Source: Anaerolineae bacterium (GTDB lineage Bacteria > Chloroflexota > Anaerolineae > Aggregatilineales > Phototrophicaceae). From it: DNA of 6,425 bases. Both the position numbers and the translations under genes were made by a program. The stretch spans positions 1 through 6,425 of the forward strand of contig WGEI01000243.1 in assembly GCA_015492875.1 (NCBI GenBank). The letters are read 5' to 3'. How positions within the stretch are numbered: the stretch's first letter is position 1; the number at the start of each line of letters is the position of its first letter. Below are positions 1-5,556 of this stretch, piece by piece. The notes beneath the pieces were generated by a model, which was not told the origin of the DNA, did not search any database, and saw nothing but the letters and a program-made list of their open reading frames with translations.

Positions 1-1058
1 CTAACCCCAATGTTCGCATCGCTGGATTCAGCGCCTTAGGCATTTTCCTATTGGCTTTGCCGTGGCTGATTGGCCCATTCTTAAGCGAAGTCGCTGACCA
101 AGTTGGGCTATATATCCTTATGGGGCTGGGGCTAAATATCGCAGTTGGTTTGGCCGGCTTGTTAGATTTGGGATATGTGACCAATTTCGCCGTTGGTGCT
201 TATGTGATGAGCATTTTGACATCAACGGGGCTATTGGGGCTACCTAAACAACTTGCTCAGCTAGGTATCGCAACCGATGCTAGTTTTGTGTTCTGGACAG
301 CATTACCGATTTGCATCATAGCTGCCATGATAACAGGTTTTATCTTCGCTGTACCTGTTTTGCGTATGCGTGGCGATTACCTCGCAATCGCTACACTCGG
401 CTTTGGTGAGATTATTCGCTTACTCGCCCTCTCAGACTGGCTGAAACCGGTTATTGGCGGCGCACAAGGGATACTGGACGTACCTAAACCCATCTTTTTC
501 GGCACAGCACTTGTAGACCCACAGCAGATTTACTATATTCTGCTTGGCGCTTGCTTGCTCGCGCTTTTCGTTTCCATCCGGTTGAATAATTCCCGTATCG
601 GTCGCCAATGGATGGCTATTCGTGAGGACGAAGATGTAGCGGCTGCTATGGGCATCTCCACCGCTCGCTCGAAGCTATTAGCCTTCACCCTAAGCGCTGC
701 CACCGGTGGCCTTGCTGGTGGTATTTTCGCCGCTAAAGTTGGCACAGTCTTCCCGAATTCATTTACGTTGCTGGTTTCCATCAATGTGTTGAGCCTTATC
801 ATTGTCGGCGGAATGGGAAGCATTCCGGGCATTGTGCTTGGTGCTCTTGTCCTCATTGGTATGCCCGAACTGCTCCGTGAATTCTCTGAATTCCGCCTTC
901 TGCTATATGGTGCCTTGCTCATTGTCATGATGCTTGCCCGGCCAGAGGGCTTATGGCCATCTGCCGTTGTTAGGAGGGAGATACGGGGTGATGAAGATAT
1001 TGAAACGGCAAAACAGGCTAGATTAACCGAAGAACAGCCTGCAGCTGCAACAGATTAG
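1..1058 (+). CDS. livM: Branched-chain amino acid ABC transporter permease LivM (5' end outside window)
   Basis: One of two inner-membrane permease subunits of a LivHMGF-type importer for branched-chain or related amino acids. The frame is open from the first complete codon at position 3, giving 351 visible residues. A TTG at 51 could be called as the start, but it has no Shine-Dalgarno and the 16 codons before it read as hydrophobic LivM-like sequence, so I infer that the true start lies upstream of the window. Numbered from that TTG, family hallmarks are the GLAGLLDLG segment near residue 33, RGDYLAIATLGFGEIIR near 107-123 (the loop that contacts the ATPases), AIREDEDVAAAMGI near 192-205, and a C-terminal block with GGMGSIPG and ARPEGL. 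Several hydrophobic segments alternate with short loops. An acidic, polar tail of about 28 residues ends the protein. livG follows after 14 bases, so the genes are co-transcribed. The substrate (Leu/Ile/Val versus other amino acids, amides or urea) cannot be read from the permease alone. Confidence 0.93.
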   Translation, partial: NPNVRIAGFSALGIFLLALPWLIGPFLSEVADQVGLYILMGLGLNIAVGLAGLLDLGYVTNFAVGAYVMSILTSTGLLGLPKQLAQLGIATDASFVFWTALPICIIAAMITGFIFAVPVLRMRGDYLAIATLGFGEIIRLLALSDWLKPVIGGAQGILDVPKPIFFGTALVDPQQIYYILLGACLLALFVSIRLNNSRIGRQWMAIREDEDVAAAMGISTARSKLLAFTLSAATGGLAGGIFAAKVGTVFPNSFTLLVSINVLSLIIVGGMGSIPGIVLGALVLIGMPELLREFSEFRLLLYGALLIVMMLARPEGLWPSAVVRREIRGDEDIETAKQARLTEEQPAAATD

Positions 1059-1072
1059 AAAGGGGCACACCA

Positions 1073-1870
1073 ATGACTGAATACATTCTCTCATCACGGG
1101 GCATGACCAAACGCTTTGGTGGCCTAACAGCGGTTGATCATCTAGATTTCAGTATCCCACGCGGAGCAATTGCCAGTATCATTGGACCAAACGGTGCAGG
1201 CAAAACCACGTTCTTCAACTGCATCACGGGTTTCTATCAAATCGATGAAGGCGATTTAATCTTTGATGGCCGCCGCTTAAATGGCAAGTCTGTTGACCAG
1301 ATTGCGCGAGCAGGCATTGCAAGGACATTCCAGAACATCCGCTTATTCAACAACATGACCGCCATTGAAAATATCATGGTTGGGCAAGAGACATACTTGC
1401 GTTCTACATGGATAGGCGCAATTTTGGGTACGCCCTATACTGTTGCCGAAAATCACCAATCTGAAGAAGACGCGCGTCAGCTCTTACATTTTGTGGGCTT
1501 AGCAGGTAAAGGCGATTTGTTAGCTAAAAACTTGCCCTATGGTGACCAACGCCGTTTGGAGATTGCCCGCGCGCTCGCTGGTAAGCCAAAGCTATTGCTA
1601 TTAGACGAGCCTACGGCAGGTATGAATCCGCGCGAGACGGCAGAAACAACAGCATTCATCAAGCGGTTACGCGATGAGCTTGGTATCACAATCGTCTTGA
1701 TTGAGCATGATATGCGCGTGGTGATGGGGATTTCGGAGCATATTACGGTGCTGGACTATGGCAAGAAAATTGCCGAAGGCACGCCCGAAGAAATTCAAAA
1801 CAACCCGCGTGTTATTGAAGCTTATCTTGGGCGTGGCGCAGCTGCCAGCGCAAAAATCAGCATAGATTAA
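1073..1870 (+). CDS. livG: Branched-chain amino acid ABC transporter ATP-binding protein LivG
   Basis: Cytoplasmic ATPase that pairs with LivF to drive the LivHM permease. The 265 residues match the usual LivG size. Visible in order: Walker A GPNGAGKTT at 38-46, Q-loop glutamine at Q87 in ARTFQNIRLF, the ABC signature in its LivG form LPYGDQRRLEIARAL at 154-168, Walker B LLLLDEP at 174-180 with catalytic E179, and the switch histidine H212 in IEHDM. The insertion between Q-loop and signature (about 105-130, including ETYLRSTWIGAIL) is typical of LivG and separates it from the shorter LivF. The C-terminus carries the family's G(T)PEEI...P.VIEAYLG ending. The ATG at 1073 is preceded by AAAGGGG ending seven bases upstream, a good ribosome binding site. 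It lies 14 bases after livM and 56 bases before livF. All catalytic motifs are intact. Confidence 0.96.
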   Translation: MTEYILSSRGMTKRFGGLTAVDHLDFSIPRGAIASIIGPNGAGKTTFFNCITGFYQIDEGDLIFDGRRLNGKSVDQIARAGIARTFQNIRLFNNMTAIENIMVGQETYLRSTWIGAILGTPYTVAENHQSEEDARQLLHFVGLAGKGDLLAKNLPYGDQRRLEIARALAGKPKLLLLDEPTAGMNPRETAETTAFIKRLRDELGITIVLIEHDMRVVMGISEHITVLDYGKKIAEGTPEEIQNNPRVIEAYLGRGAAASAKISID

Positions 1871-1885
1871 GACCTAACACATCAC

Positions 1886-1907
1886 CCGCATATTTCAAAA
1901 TGTGCGG
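1886..1907 (+). other. Intergenic hairpin between livG and livF
   Basis: The sequence CCGCATATTT at 1886-1895 can pair with AAATGTGCGG at 1898-1907, nine Watson-Crick pairs and one G-T wobble; the innermost pairs must open to make a real loop. It stands in the only sizeable gap (56 bases) of the operon and ends five bases before the GAGGAG ribosome binding site of livF (1913-1918). No T-run follows, so it is not a normal terminator. It might stabilise or mark a processing point in the mRNA, or be chance. The pairing is seen; the role is inferred. Confidence 0.4.
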
Positions 1908-1926
1908 TATGTGAGGAGAAGGCTTT

Positions 1927-2640
1927 ATGTCATTACTCGTAGTTGATAACGTTCATGCTTATTATGGCAATATCCACGCTCTCAAAGGCATTTCTATCAA
2001 CATTGAACAGGGCGAGATAGTTTGTCTCATCGGTAGTAACGGCGCGGGTAAAACGACCACATTACGCACGATTGCTGGTCTTATGCGCCCCCGTGGAGGT
2101 AGTGTTTTGCTTAATGGTGAAGATGTTTATTCATACCCGCCGCACCATATTGTGAAAATGGGCATCGCCATGGTGCCGGAAGGCCGTGGGGTCTTCGCCA
2201 AAATGACCGTTCGCGAAAATCTAGAAATGGGCGCATTTCACCGCAATGACCGCAACGGCATTCGGCAGGATATTGACTATGTCTTCAACCTGTTTCCACG
2301 CTTACAAGAACGGCAGAGTCAATTAGCTGGCACAATGAGCGGTGGCGAACAGCAAATGTTGGCGATGGCGCGCGCGTTAATGTCTCGCCCTAGTGTGCTG
2401 CTCATGGATGAGCCGAGTATGGGCTTAGCGCCGGTACTGGTAGACCTCATCTTTGACACAATCCGCGACATTAATGCTAATGGCACAACAATTCTACTCG
2501 TAGAACAAAACGCGCATATGGCGCTGCAAATTGCGGCGCGCGGCTATGTGCTGCAAACTGGTGCCATCGTCCTAAGTGGTTCGGCAGATGAATTGCGCCA
2601 AGACCCGACCGTTCAGAAAGCTTATCTAGGTATCGACTAA
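1927..2640 (+). CDS. livF: Branched-chain amino acid ABC transporter ATP-binding protein LivF
   Basis: Second cytoplasmic ATPase of the importer, 237 residues, the usual LivF length. Motifs in order: Walker A GSNGAGKTT at 36-44, the LivF-specific MVPEGRGVFAKMTVRENLEMG stretch (about 82-102, split here as VPEGRGVF then MTVRENL), signature MSGGEQQMLAMARAL at 137-151, and Walker B VLLMDEP at 157-163 followed by SMGLAP. The switch position is glutamine (Q194 in LLVEQN) instead of histidine. This is the normal state in LivF proteins and not a defect, and it distinguishes the gene from livG. The C-terminus has the usual ...P.VQKAYLG ending. The ATG is preceded by GAGGAG at 1913-1918, eight bases upstream. 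It is the last gene of the operon, with a hairpin terminator starting 18 bases after its stop codon. Confidence 0.96.
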   Translation: MSLLVVDNVHAYYGNIHALKGISINIEQGEIVCLIGSNGAGKTTTLRTIAGLMRPRGGSVLLNGEDVYSYPPHHIVKMGIAMVPEGRGVFAKMTVRENLEMGAFHRNDRNGIRQDIDYVFNLFPRLQERQSQLAGTMSGGEQQMLAMARALMSRPSVLLMDEPSMGLAPVLVDLIFDTIRDINANGTTILLVEQNAHMALQIAARGYVLQTGAIVLSGSADELRQDPTVQKAYLGID

Positions 2641-2657
2641 TAGATAAACTGACGAAC

Positions 2658-2700
2658 AAAGCCGCTTTGGGGTAGGGGATGTACGCCCTAAAGCGGCTTT
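2658..2700 (+). terminator. Rho-independent terminator of the liv operon, possibly bidirectional
   Basis: The arms AAAGCCGCTTTGGGG (2658-2672) and CCCTAAAGCGGCTTT (2686-2700) pair over 15 positions with a single G-T wobble and a 13-base loop. The outer A/T pairs supply a short T-run on either strand, and another T-rich stretch follows at 2705-2709. It begins 18 bases after the livF stop. As the only hairpin beyond the stop of the minus-strand methyltransferase (70 bases away), it may also end that transcript. Confidence 0.88.
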
Positions 2701-2769
2701 ACTACTTTTAACGTCCTGTTCAGTGTAACTGTAGCAACCTTTTCTCTTATGGTTATGGTGGCACAAAAG

Positions 2770-3246
2770 TCACGTTGTTAAACATGATAGAGTTGGCAAA
2801 AATCTCCCCGTCCGCAACATATAATCTTGATATGCCGTGCCATATTGCTGCTGTAGTAGCTGTTCTTCAAAGCGCGATTTCAGAGTGAAAAATATGACCA
2901 TAACAACCCACAGCACTATTACACCTAAATGTCCATTGTATAGCGTTATTCCACCAAAAGCCACCAATACGCCTGTATAAATTGGATGTCGAATACAGCG
3001 ATAAAGCCCGCTTTGAATAAGTTCAGCTGAGGATTTTGGTGTAGGCACAGCATTGGGTAAATCTCGATTAACCCGCCCATGCTCACCAATGGCTATAAAG
3101 ACAATTAACGCGCCTAAACCAGCGACGATAATCCCAACGACACGCAATGTCCCTGTTGTGCTATTAGGCAGCAGAAATGCCGCTAGAATGTGCACACTAA
3201 AAAGCCAGAACTGAATAGCCACATACAAAAAAGCCTTGTCAATCAT
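2770..3246 (-). CDS. ICMT/phospholipid methyltransferase-family integral membrane protein
   Basis: A small membrane protein of 158 residues belonging to the isoprenylcysteine carboxyl methyltransferase-like family, predicted to use S-adenosylmethionine. Two clear hydrophobic segments lie at about 7-27 and 35-54, followed by the loop GEHGRVNRDLP, and another hydrophobic stretch at 93-121. The diagnostic C-terminal half has GLYRCIRHPIYTG (80-92; RHPxYxG is the conserved cofactor-site motif) and the pattern EEQLL...YGTAYQDYMLRTGRFLP (127-151), with the conserved paired glutamates, tyrosines and RFLP end. The start is well supported: GAGGAG (complement of 3256-3261) lies nine bases before the ATG. 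Bacterial members act on varied or unknown lipid or small-molecule acceptors, so no substrate is claimed; nothing nearby points to prenylation. It is a single gene facing the liv operon tail to tail. Confidence 0.85.
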   Translation of the reverse strand: MIDKAFLYVAIQFWLFSVHILAAFLLPNSTTGTLRVVGIIVAGLGALIVFIAIGEHGRVNRDLPNAVPTPKSSAELIQSGLYRCIRHPIYTGVLVAFGGITLYNGHLGVIVLWVVMVIFFTLKSRFEEQLLQQQYGTAYQDYMLRTGRFLPTLSCLTT

Positions 3247-3267
3247 CAGATATTTCTCCTCAGCGAA

Positions 3268-3393
3268 CTACAATTGCACTCTATGATAACCTGTACCAAC
3301 CCCGACAAGCACAACGAAGTCACTATCCTTGATTTTTTGCTGTAAGCCCAATTCTACAATAATGGCTTGGTCAGCGCTTTGCACAATGTATAT
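3268..3393 (-). pseudogene. ORF remnant, possibly the C-terminal tail of a pyruvate kinase-like protein
   Basis: Between the methyltransferase and galT the minus strand stays open for 41 codons from just after a TGA (complement of 3394-3396) to a TAG (complement of 3268-3270). The peptide looks protein-like: SADQAIIVELGLQQKIKD (about 6-23) and then SDFVVLVGVGTGYHRVQL. The order of a helix with AxxxALxxGL, a K-rich turn, a D-VVL-GV strand and a terminal R-V-Q-L strand resembles the end of the pyruvate kinase C-terminal domain, but the match is by eye and short. No ATG or ribosome binding site precedes it; the only possible starts inside are ATT or GTG at codons 3-4. It is more likely a decayed gene end than a functional gene, and chance is possible. 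Confidence 0.25.
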
Positions 3394-3394
3394 T
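3367..3394 (+). promoter_or_regulatory. Weak candidate sigma-70-type promoter upstream of galT
   Basis: TATATT at 3389-3394 matches five of six consensus -10 bases, and TTGGTC at 3367-3372 matches only the first half of a -35 element, 16 bases away. Transcription would start near 3401, giving a leader of roughly 130 bases to the galT ATG that would include the nested inverted repeats at 3429-3454. This is a pattern match only. Confidence 0.25.
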
Positions 3395-3428
3395 CACATC
3401 CAGTAACTGTATCTTCTAACCCAGCAAC

Positions 3429-3454
3429 GTGCCAATCATGGCACAAAATTGGCA
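3429..3454 (+). repeat. Nested inverted repeats (GTGCCA / TGGCAC / TTGGCA) before galT
   Basis: GTGCCA (3429-3434) and TGGCAC (3439-3444) form a perfect six-base inverted repeat with a four-base loop. The same left arm, read as TGCCAAT (3430-3436), is also perfectly complementary to ATTGGCA (3448-3454) with an 11-base loop, so two mutually exclusive hairpins or two operator spacings are possible. The stretch TGGCAC-N5-TGGCA (3439-3454) also resembles a sigma-54 promoter: -24 TGGCAC exact, -12 TGGCA against TTGCA, and ten bases between GG and GC. It lies 79 bases before the galT start. The repeats are seen directly; operator, alternative RNA hairpins and sigma-54 promoter are competing inferences. 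Confidence 0.45.
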
Positions 3455-3533
3455 TGTATTTTTCAGTGTTTTACCCAATAGGATGCGTTACATTCAACAA
3501 AACACCCTTTAACATTTTGATGGAGTAAAAAAC

Positions 3534-4568
3534 ATGCAATTTATCCCAACAGAACACCCGCACCGCCGCTATAATCCATTAAAAGGTGAGTGGGTGCTTG
3601 TCTCGCCTCATCGGACTAAGCGCCCGTGGCGAGGCCAAGTTGATAAAGTAAACAACGAACGGCGGCCAATATTCGACCCCAAATGCTACCTTTGCCCAAA
3701 TAATGAGCGCGCTGGTGGTATCAAAAATCCTAACTACACCGAAACATATGTATTTACCAATGATTTTGCAGCTATTTTGCCCGACACACCGCCGTATTCA
3801 AATGATCATCCGCTGTTCAAAGACCATAGTGTGCGGGGAACTTGTCGGGTAATTTGCTATTCGCCACGTCACGACCTTACGTTGCCAGAAATGCCGTTAC
3901 CTACAATTCGCCAAGTGGTTGATTTATGGGCAGAACAAGTCACAGAGTTGGGGAAAATCTATCAATGGGTGCAGGTGTTTCAAAATAAGGGGGCACAAAT
4001 GGGCGCAAGCAATCCGCATCCACATGGCCAAATCTGGGCGAGCGATTTCCTCCCGAACGAAGTAGCACGAGAACACCGCCAGCAACGTACTTATTTTGAA
4101 AAGTTCGGCAGGCCGTTACTGGTTGATTATGTTCAGCTTGAGATTGAGCGCGAAGAGCGTATCGTTGTTCAAAATGAATACTGGCTTGCGTTAGTACCAT
4201 ATTGGGCGGTTTGGCCATTTGAGACAATCGTTATCCCACGACGCCATGTATTGCGGATACCTGACTTGAATGAAAGCGAGAGAGGTGCTTTAGCTGATAT
4301 ACTCAAACGCTTGCTCACAAAATATGACAATCTCTTCGAAATAGAGTTCCCATATTCTATGGGCTGGCATGGCGCACCGTTTGGAAATGAGGATTATCAG
4401 CACTGGCAGTTGCACGCCCACTTTTATCCGCCGCTATTAAGAAGCTCAACTGTGCGAAAATGGCTAGTTGGCTACGAAATGTTGGCGGAAGCACAGCGCG
4501 ACTTAACCGCAGAACAAGCAGCCGAGCGGCTCAAAAGCCTATCGGAAACCCATTTTAGAGCATGCTAA
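3534..4568 (+). CDS. galT: Galactose-1-phosphate uridylyltransferase GalT
   Basis: Cytoplasmic Leloir-pathway enzyme that exchanges UMP between UDP-glucose and galactose-1-phosphate through a uridylylated histidine; HIT superfamily, 344 residues, the family's normal length. Every key residue of the E. coli-type enzyme can be placed: zinc site C51 and C54 (CYLC), H113 (SPRHD) and H162; catalytic H164 and Q166 in NPHPHGQ; structural iron site E180, H279 (GWHGAP), H294 and H296 (LHAH). The N-terminal RRYNPLKGEWVLVSPHR is the standard opening, and the C-terminal helix with YEMLAEAQRDLTAEQAAERL is also typical. The ATG has GGAG at 3522-3525, eight bases upstream. No galK, galE or sugar transporter is adjacent, so it appears to be a single-gene unit here with partners elsewhere. 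It ends nine to ten bases before a hairpin shared with the converging M23 gene. Confidence 0.97.
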   Translation: MQFIPTEHPHRRYNPLKGEWVLVSPHRTKRPWRGQVDKVNNERRPIFDPKCYLCPNNERAGGIKNPNYTETYVFTNDFAAILPDTPPYSNDHPLFKDHSVRGTCRVICYSPRHDLTLPEMPLPTIRQVVDLWAEQVTELGKIYQWVQVFQNKGAQMGASNPHPHGQIWASDFLPNEVAREHRQQRTYFEKFGRPLLVDYVQLEIEREERIVVQNEYWLALVPYWAVWPFETIVIPRRHVLRIPDLNESERGALADILKRLLTKYDNLFEIEFPYSMGWHGAPFGNEDYQHWQLHAHFYPPLLRSSTVRKWLVGYEMLAEAQRDLTAEQAAERLKSLSETHFRAC

Positions 4569-4576
4569 CCCAAAAT

Positions 4577-4597
4577 AGTCGCCCAAAGTGGGCGGCT
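4577..4597. terminator. Shared hairpin terminator between convergent galT and M23 peptidase gene
   Basis: AGTCGCCCA (4577-4585) pairs with TGGGCGGCT (4589-4597) over nine positions with one T-G wobble and a three-base loop. On the minus strand it begins a few bases after the peptidase stop and is followed by TATTTT, so it fits best as that gene's terminator. On the plus strand it begins nine bases after the galT stop, but the following sequence (CGATTTATTCTTC) is only moderately T-rich, so termination of galT here may be weaker. Confidence 0.72.
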
Positions 4598-4601
4598 CGA
4601 T

Positions 4602-5339
4602 TTATTCTTCACAATTAATCGGACGCTCTGGCCATGAATCAATATTCACAGTCATCCCCAAATATGGCGAAGGGTCTAGCGTATTGGCTAGTATCGCCTC
4701 ATTTTTGAAACTGCCGTCGGCTTCACTCAGCACTATGCTAAAATGCACATGAAGGCCAACAGGGGGGCCTGAACCCGCAAATTCACCCTGATAGCCCAAT
4801 AAATCGCCTTGTTTCACGGGTTTATCATAAGTACCCGGTGGAAAATCAGCCACAATATAAGATTCCGAACCATCACGTGCGCCCATATGCGTATAATAAG
4901 TCCATATGGTACGTCCAGCTTGTAATGGGTCATCATGGCGGATAATTACTGTGGCGAACCAATCTTCCAAGCGCGTCAGCCAACCATCATAGGCAGCGTA
5001 TACTGGCACCTCTCCCGGTGCACCATCGCCAAAAATATCTATAGCAGTATGCCGCCGAAAAATGTTATATGGGCCAATTGGGTCACGATATAAAAGGCCA
5101 ATAAAACCATCAGAGGGCAAAATAAATGGGGCATTGGGACATGCTTCACCATTACGAACAGTCGTTAATCCGGGTCGTACTGATGTATCAGTGAACCATG
5201 CCCGAATTGGCCCCGCGCTATTGGATTGAGTAAGACTTAATAACCGCAAAATCGTTGGCGCAGCAATAACCAACAGGCCTAAACCAGCTATGGCGATGAT
5301 TGCATATCCCCACATAGGTAAGCTCTTCAACCGCTTCAT
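4602..5339 (-). CDS. Membrane-anchored M23-family (LytM-like) metallopeptidase
   Basis: Predicted zinc endopeptidase of the peptidase M23 fold, which usually cleaves peptidoglycan cross-links outside the membrane. From the chosen start the protein has 245 residues: a basic MKRLKSL, one hydrophobic segment at about 10-34 (uncleaved anchor or signal), a region without known motif (36-90), then the M23 domain. The full active-site set is visible: H97 and D101 (RRHTAID), H151 (YTHM), H197 and H199 (LHVHF). Also present are VPVYAAYDGWLTR (112-123) and VKQGDLLGYQG (175-185), both standard. Two cysteines (C68 and C243) flank the domain and could form a disulfide outside the cell. An ATG 17 codons upstream (5388-5390) is in frame, but its purine run directly abuts it, whereas AAAGGA lies six bases before the ATG at 5339, so I chose the latter. 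It converges on galT and diverges from the metal-binding protein gene. Confidence 0.88.
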   Translation of the reverse strand: MKRLKSLPMWGYAIIAIAGLGLLVIAAPTILRLLSLTQSNSAGPIRAWFTDTSVRPGLTTVRNGEACPNAPFILPSDGFIGLLYRDPIGPYNIFRRHTAIDIFGDGAPGEVPVYAAYDGWLTRLEDWFATVIIRHDDPLQAGRTIWTYYTHMGARDGSESYIVADFPPGTYDKPVKQGDLLGYQGEFAGSGPPVGLHVHFSIVLSEADGSFKNEAILANTLDPSPYLGMTVNIDSWPERPINCEE

Positions 5340-5345
5340 TCCATA

Positions 5346-5351
5346 TCCTTT
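5346..5351 (-). promoter_or_regulatory. Ribosome binding site that decides the M23 peptidase start
   Basis: On the minus strand AAAGGA stands six bases before the ATG at 5339. The alternative in-frame ATG at 5390 has GAGGGA ending directly against it, too close for normal initiation. Choosing 5339 also places the positively charged residues just before the membrane segment, as expected. Confidence 0.7.
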
Positions 5352-5406
5352 TTTCAGCATAGCCGCGACATTGTAACGGAGAAAGTACATTCCCTCAAGT
5401 TTTTAG

Positions 5407-5435
5407 ATTATTCCTACGTAGGGGGTGTAACTTAA
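5407..5435 (-). promoter_or_regulatory. Candidate promoter of the M23 peptidase gene with a palindromic spacer
   Basis: Read on the minus strand, TTAAGT (complement of 5430-5435, three of six -35 matches) and AATAAT (complement of 5407-5412, five of six -10 matches) are 17 bases apart. Transcription would begin near 5400, upstream of both possible start codons. The spacer holds the perfect ten-base palindrome CCTACGTAGG at 5413-5422, directly against the -10, a position where a repressor or activator could act. This is pattern matching only. Confidence 0.35.
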
Positions 5436-5455
5436 AATGGTATGCGTCTATAAGC

Positions 5456-5484
5456 TTGACAAATGTCTATACATCGCTTAGATT
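5456..5484 (+). promoter_or_regulatory. Candidate sigma-70-type promoter of the metal-binding protein gene
   Basis: An exact -35 hexamer TTGACA (5456-5461) is followed after 17 bases by TAGATT (5479-5484), four of six -10 matches. Transcription would start near 5491, giving a leader of about 65 bases to the ATG at 5557. The -10 overlaps the left arm of the palindrome at 5483-5498, an arrangement suited to repression. An alternative -10, TATACA at 5469-5474, is too close to this -35 to pair with it. Confidence 0.6.
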
Positions 5485-5498
5485 TAGGTTTGTCTAAA
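5483..5498 (+). promoter_or_regulatory. Candidate DtxR/MntR/TroR-type metalloregulator operator
   Basis: TTTAG (5483-5487) and CTAAA (5494-5498) form a perfect five-base inverted repeat around GTTTGT; the whole element reads TTTAGGTTTGTCTAAA. Metal-dependent repressors of the DtxR family (DtxR, MntR, SirR, TroR) are known to bind TTAGG...CCTAA-like palindromes in front of manganese or iron uptake genes. It overlaps the likely -10 and transcription start of a TroA/ZnuA-family binding protein gene, exactly where such a repressor would act. A further half-site GCCTAAAT lies at 5513-5520, its CTAAA placed 21 bases (two helical turns) after the CTAAA of the main site. The element is seen; the regulator and its metal are inferred. 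Confidence 0.55.
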
Positions 5499-5556
5499 AT
5501 TTTTGCTCAACTGCCTAAATACTGAGTTTAAGTGGTTGAAACTCTTGGAGAAAGAT

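Noticed and set aside
533..928. Minus-strand open frame opposite livM
   Set aside because: Translation is Ser/Arg/Pro-rich with no domain and no ribosome binding site; it is the antisense of the conserved LivM C-terminal half.
2477..2659. Short minus-strand open frame over the end of livF
   Set aside because: Antisense to the conserved LivF C-terminus; its start falls inside the terminator stem and no coding features are visible.
2759..2768. TGGCACAAAA also found at 3439-3448, as a possible shared regulatory repeat
   Set aside because: Only the ten-base core is shared; at 2759 there is no inverted partner and it lies beyond a gene's 3' end, so chance is the simplest explanation.
3283..3308. 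Possible promoter of the ICMT-family gene (TATCAT with TTGTCG on the minus strand)
   Set aside because: The spacer is only 14 bases, too short for a normal promoter, and no other -35 fits TATCAT well.
3940..4227. Minus-strand open frame opposite galT
   Set aside because: It is antisense to the catalytic HPHGQ region of galT and has no recognisable motif or start signal.
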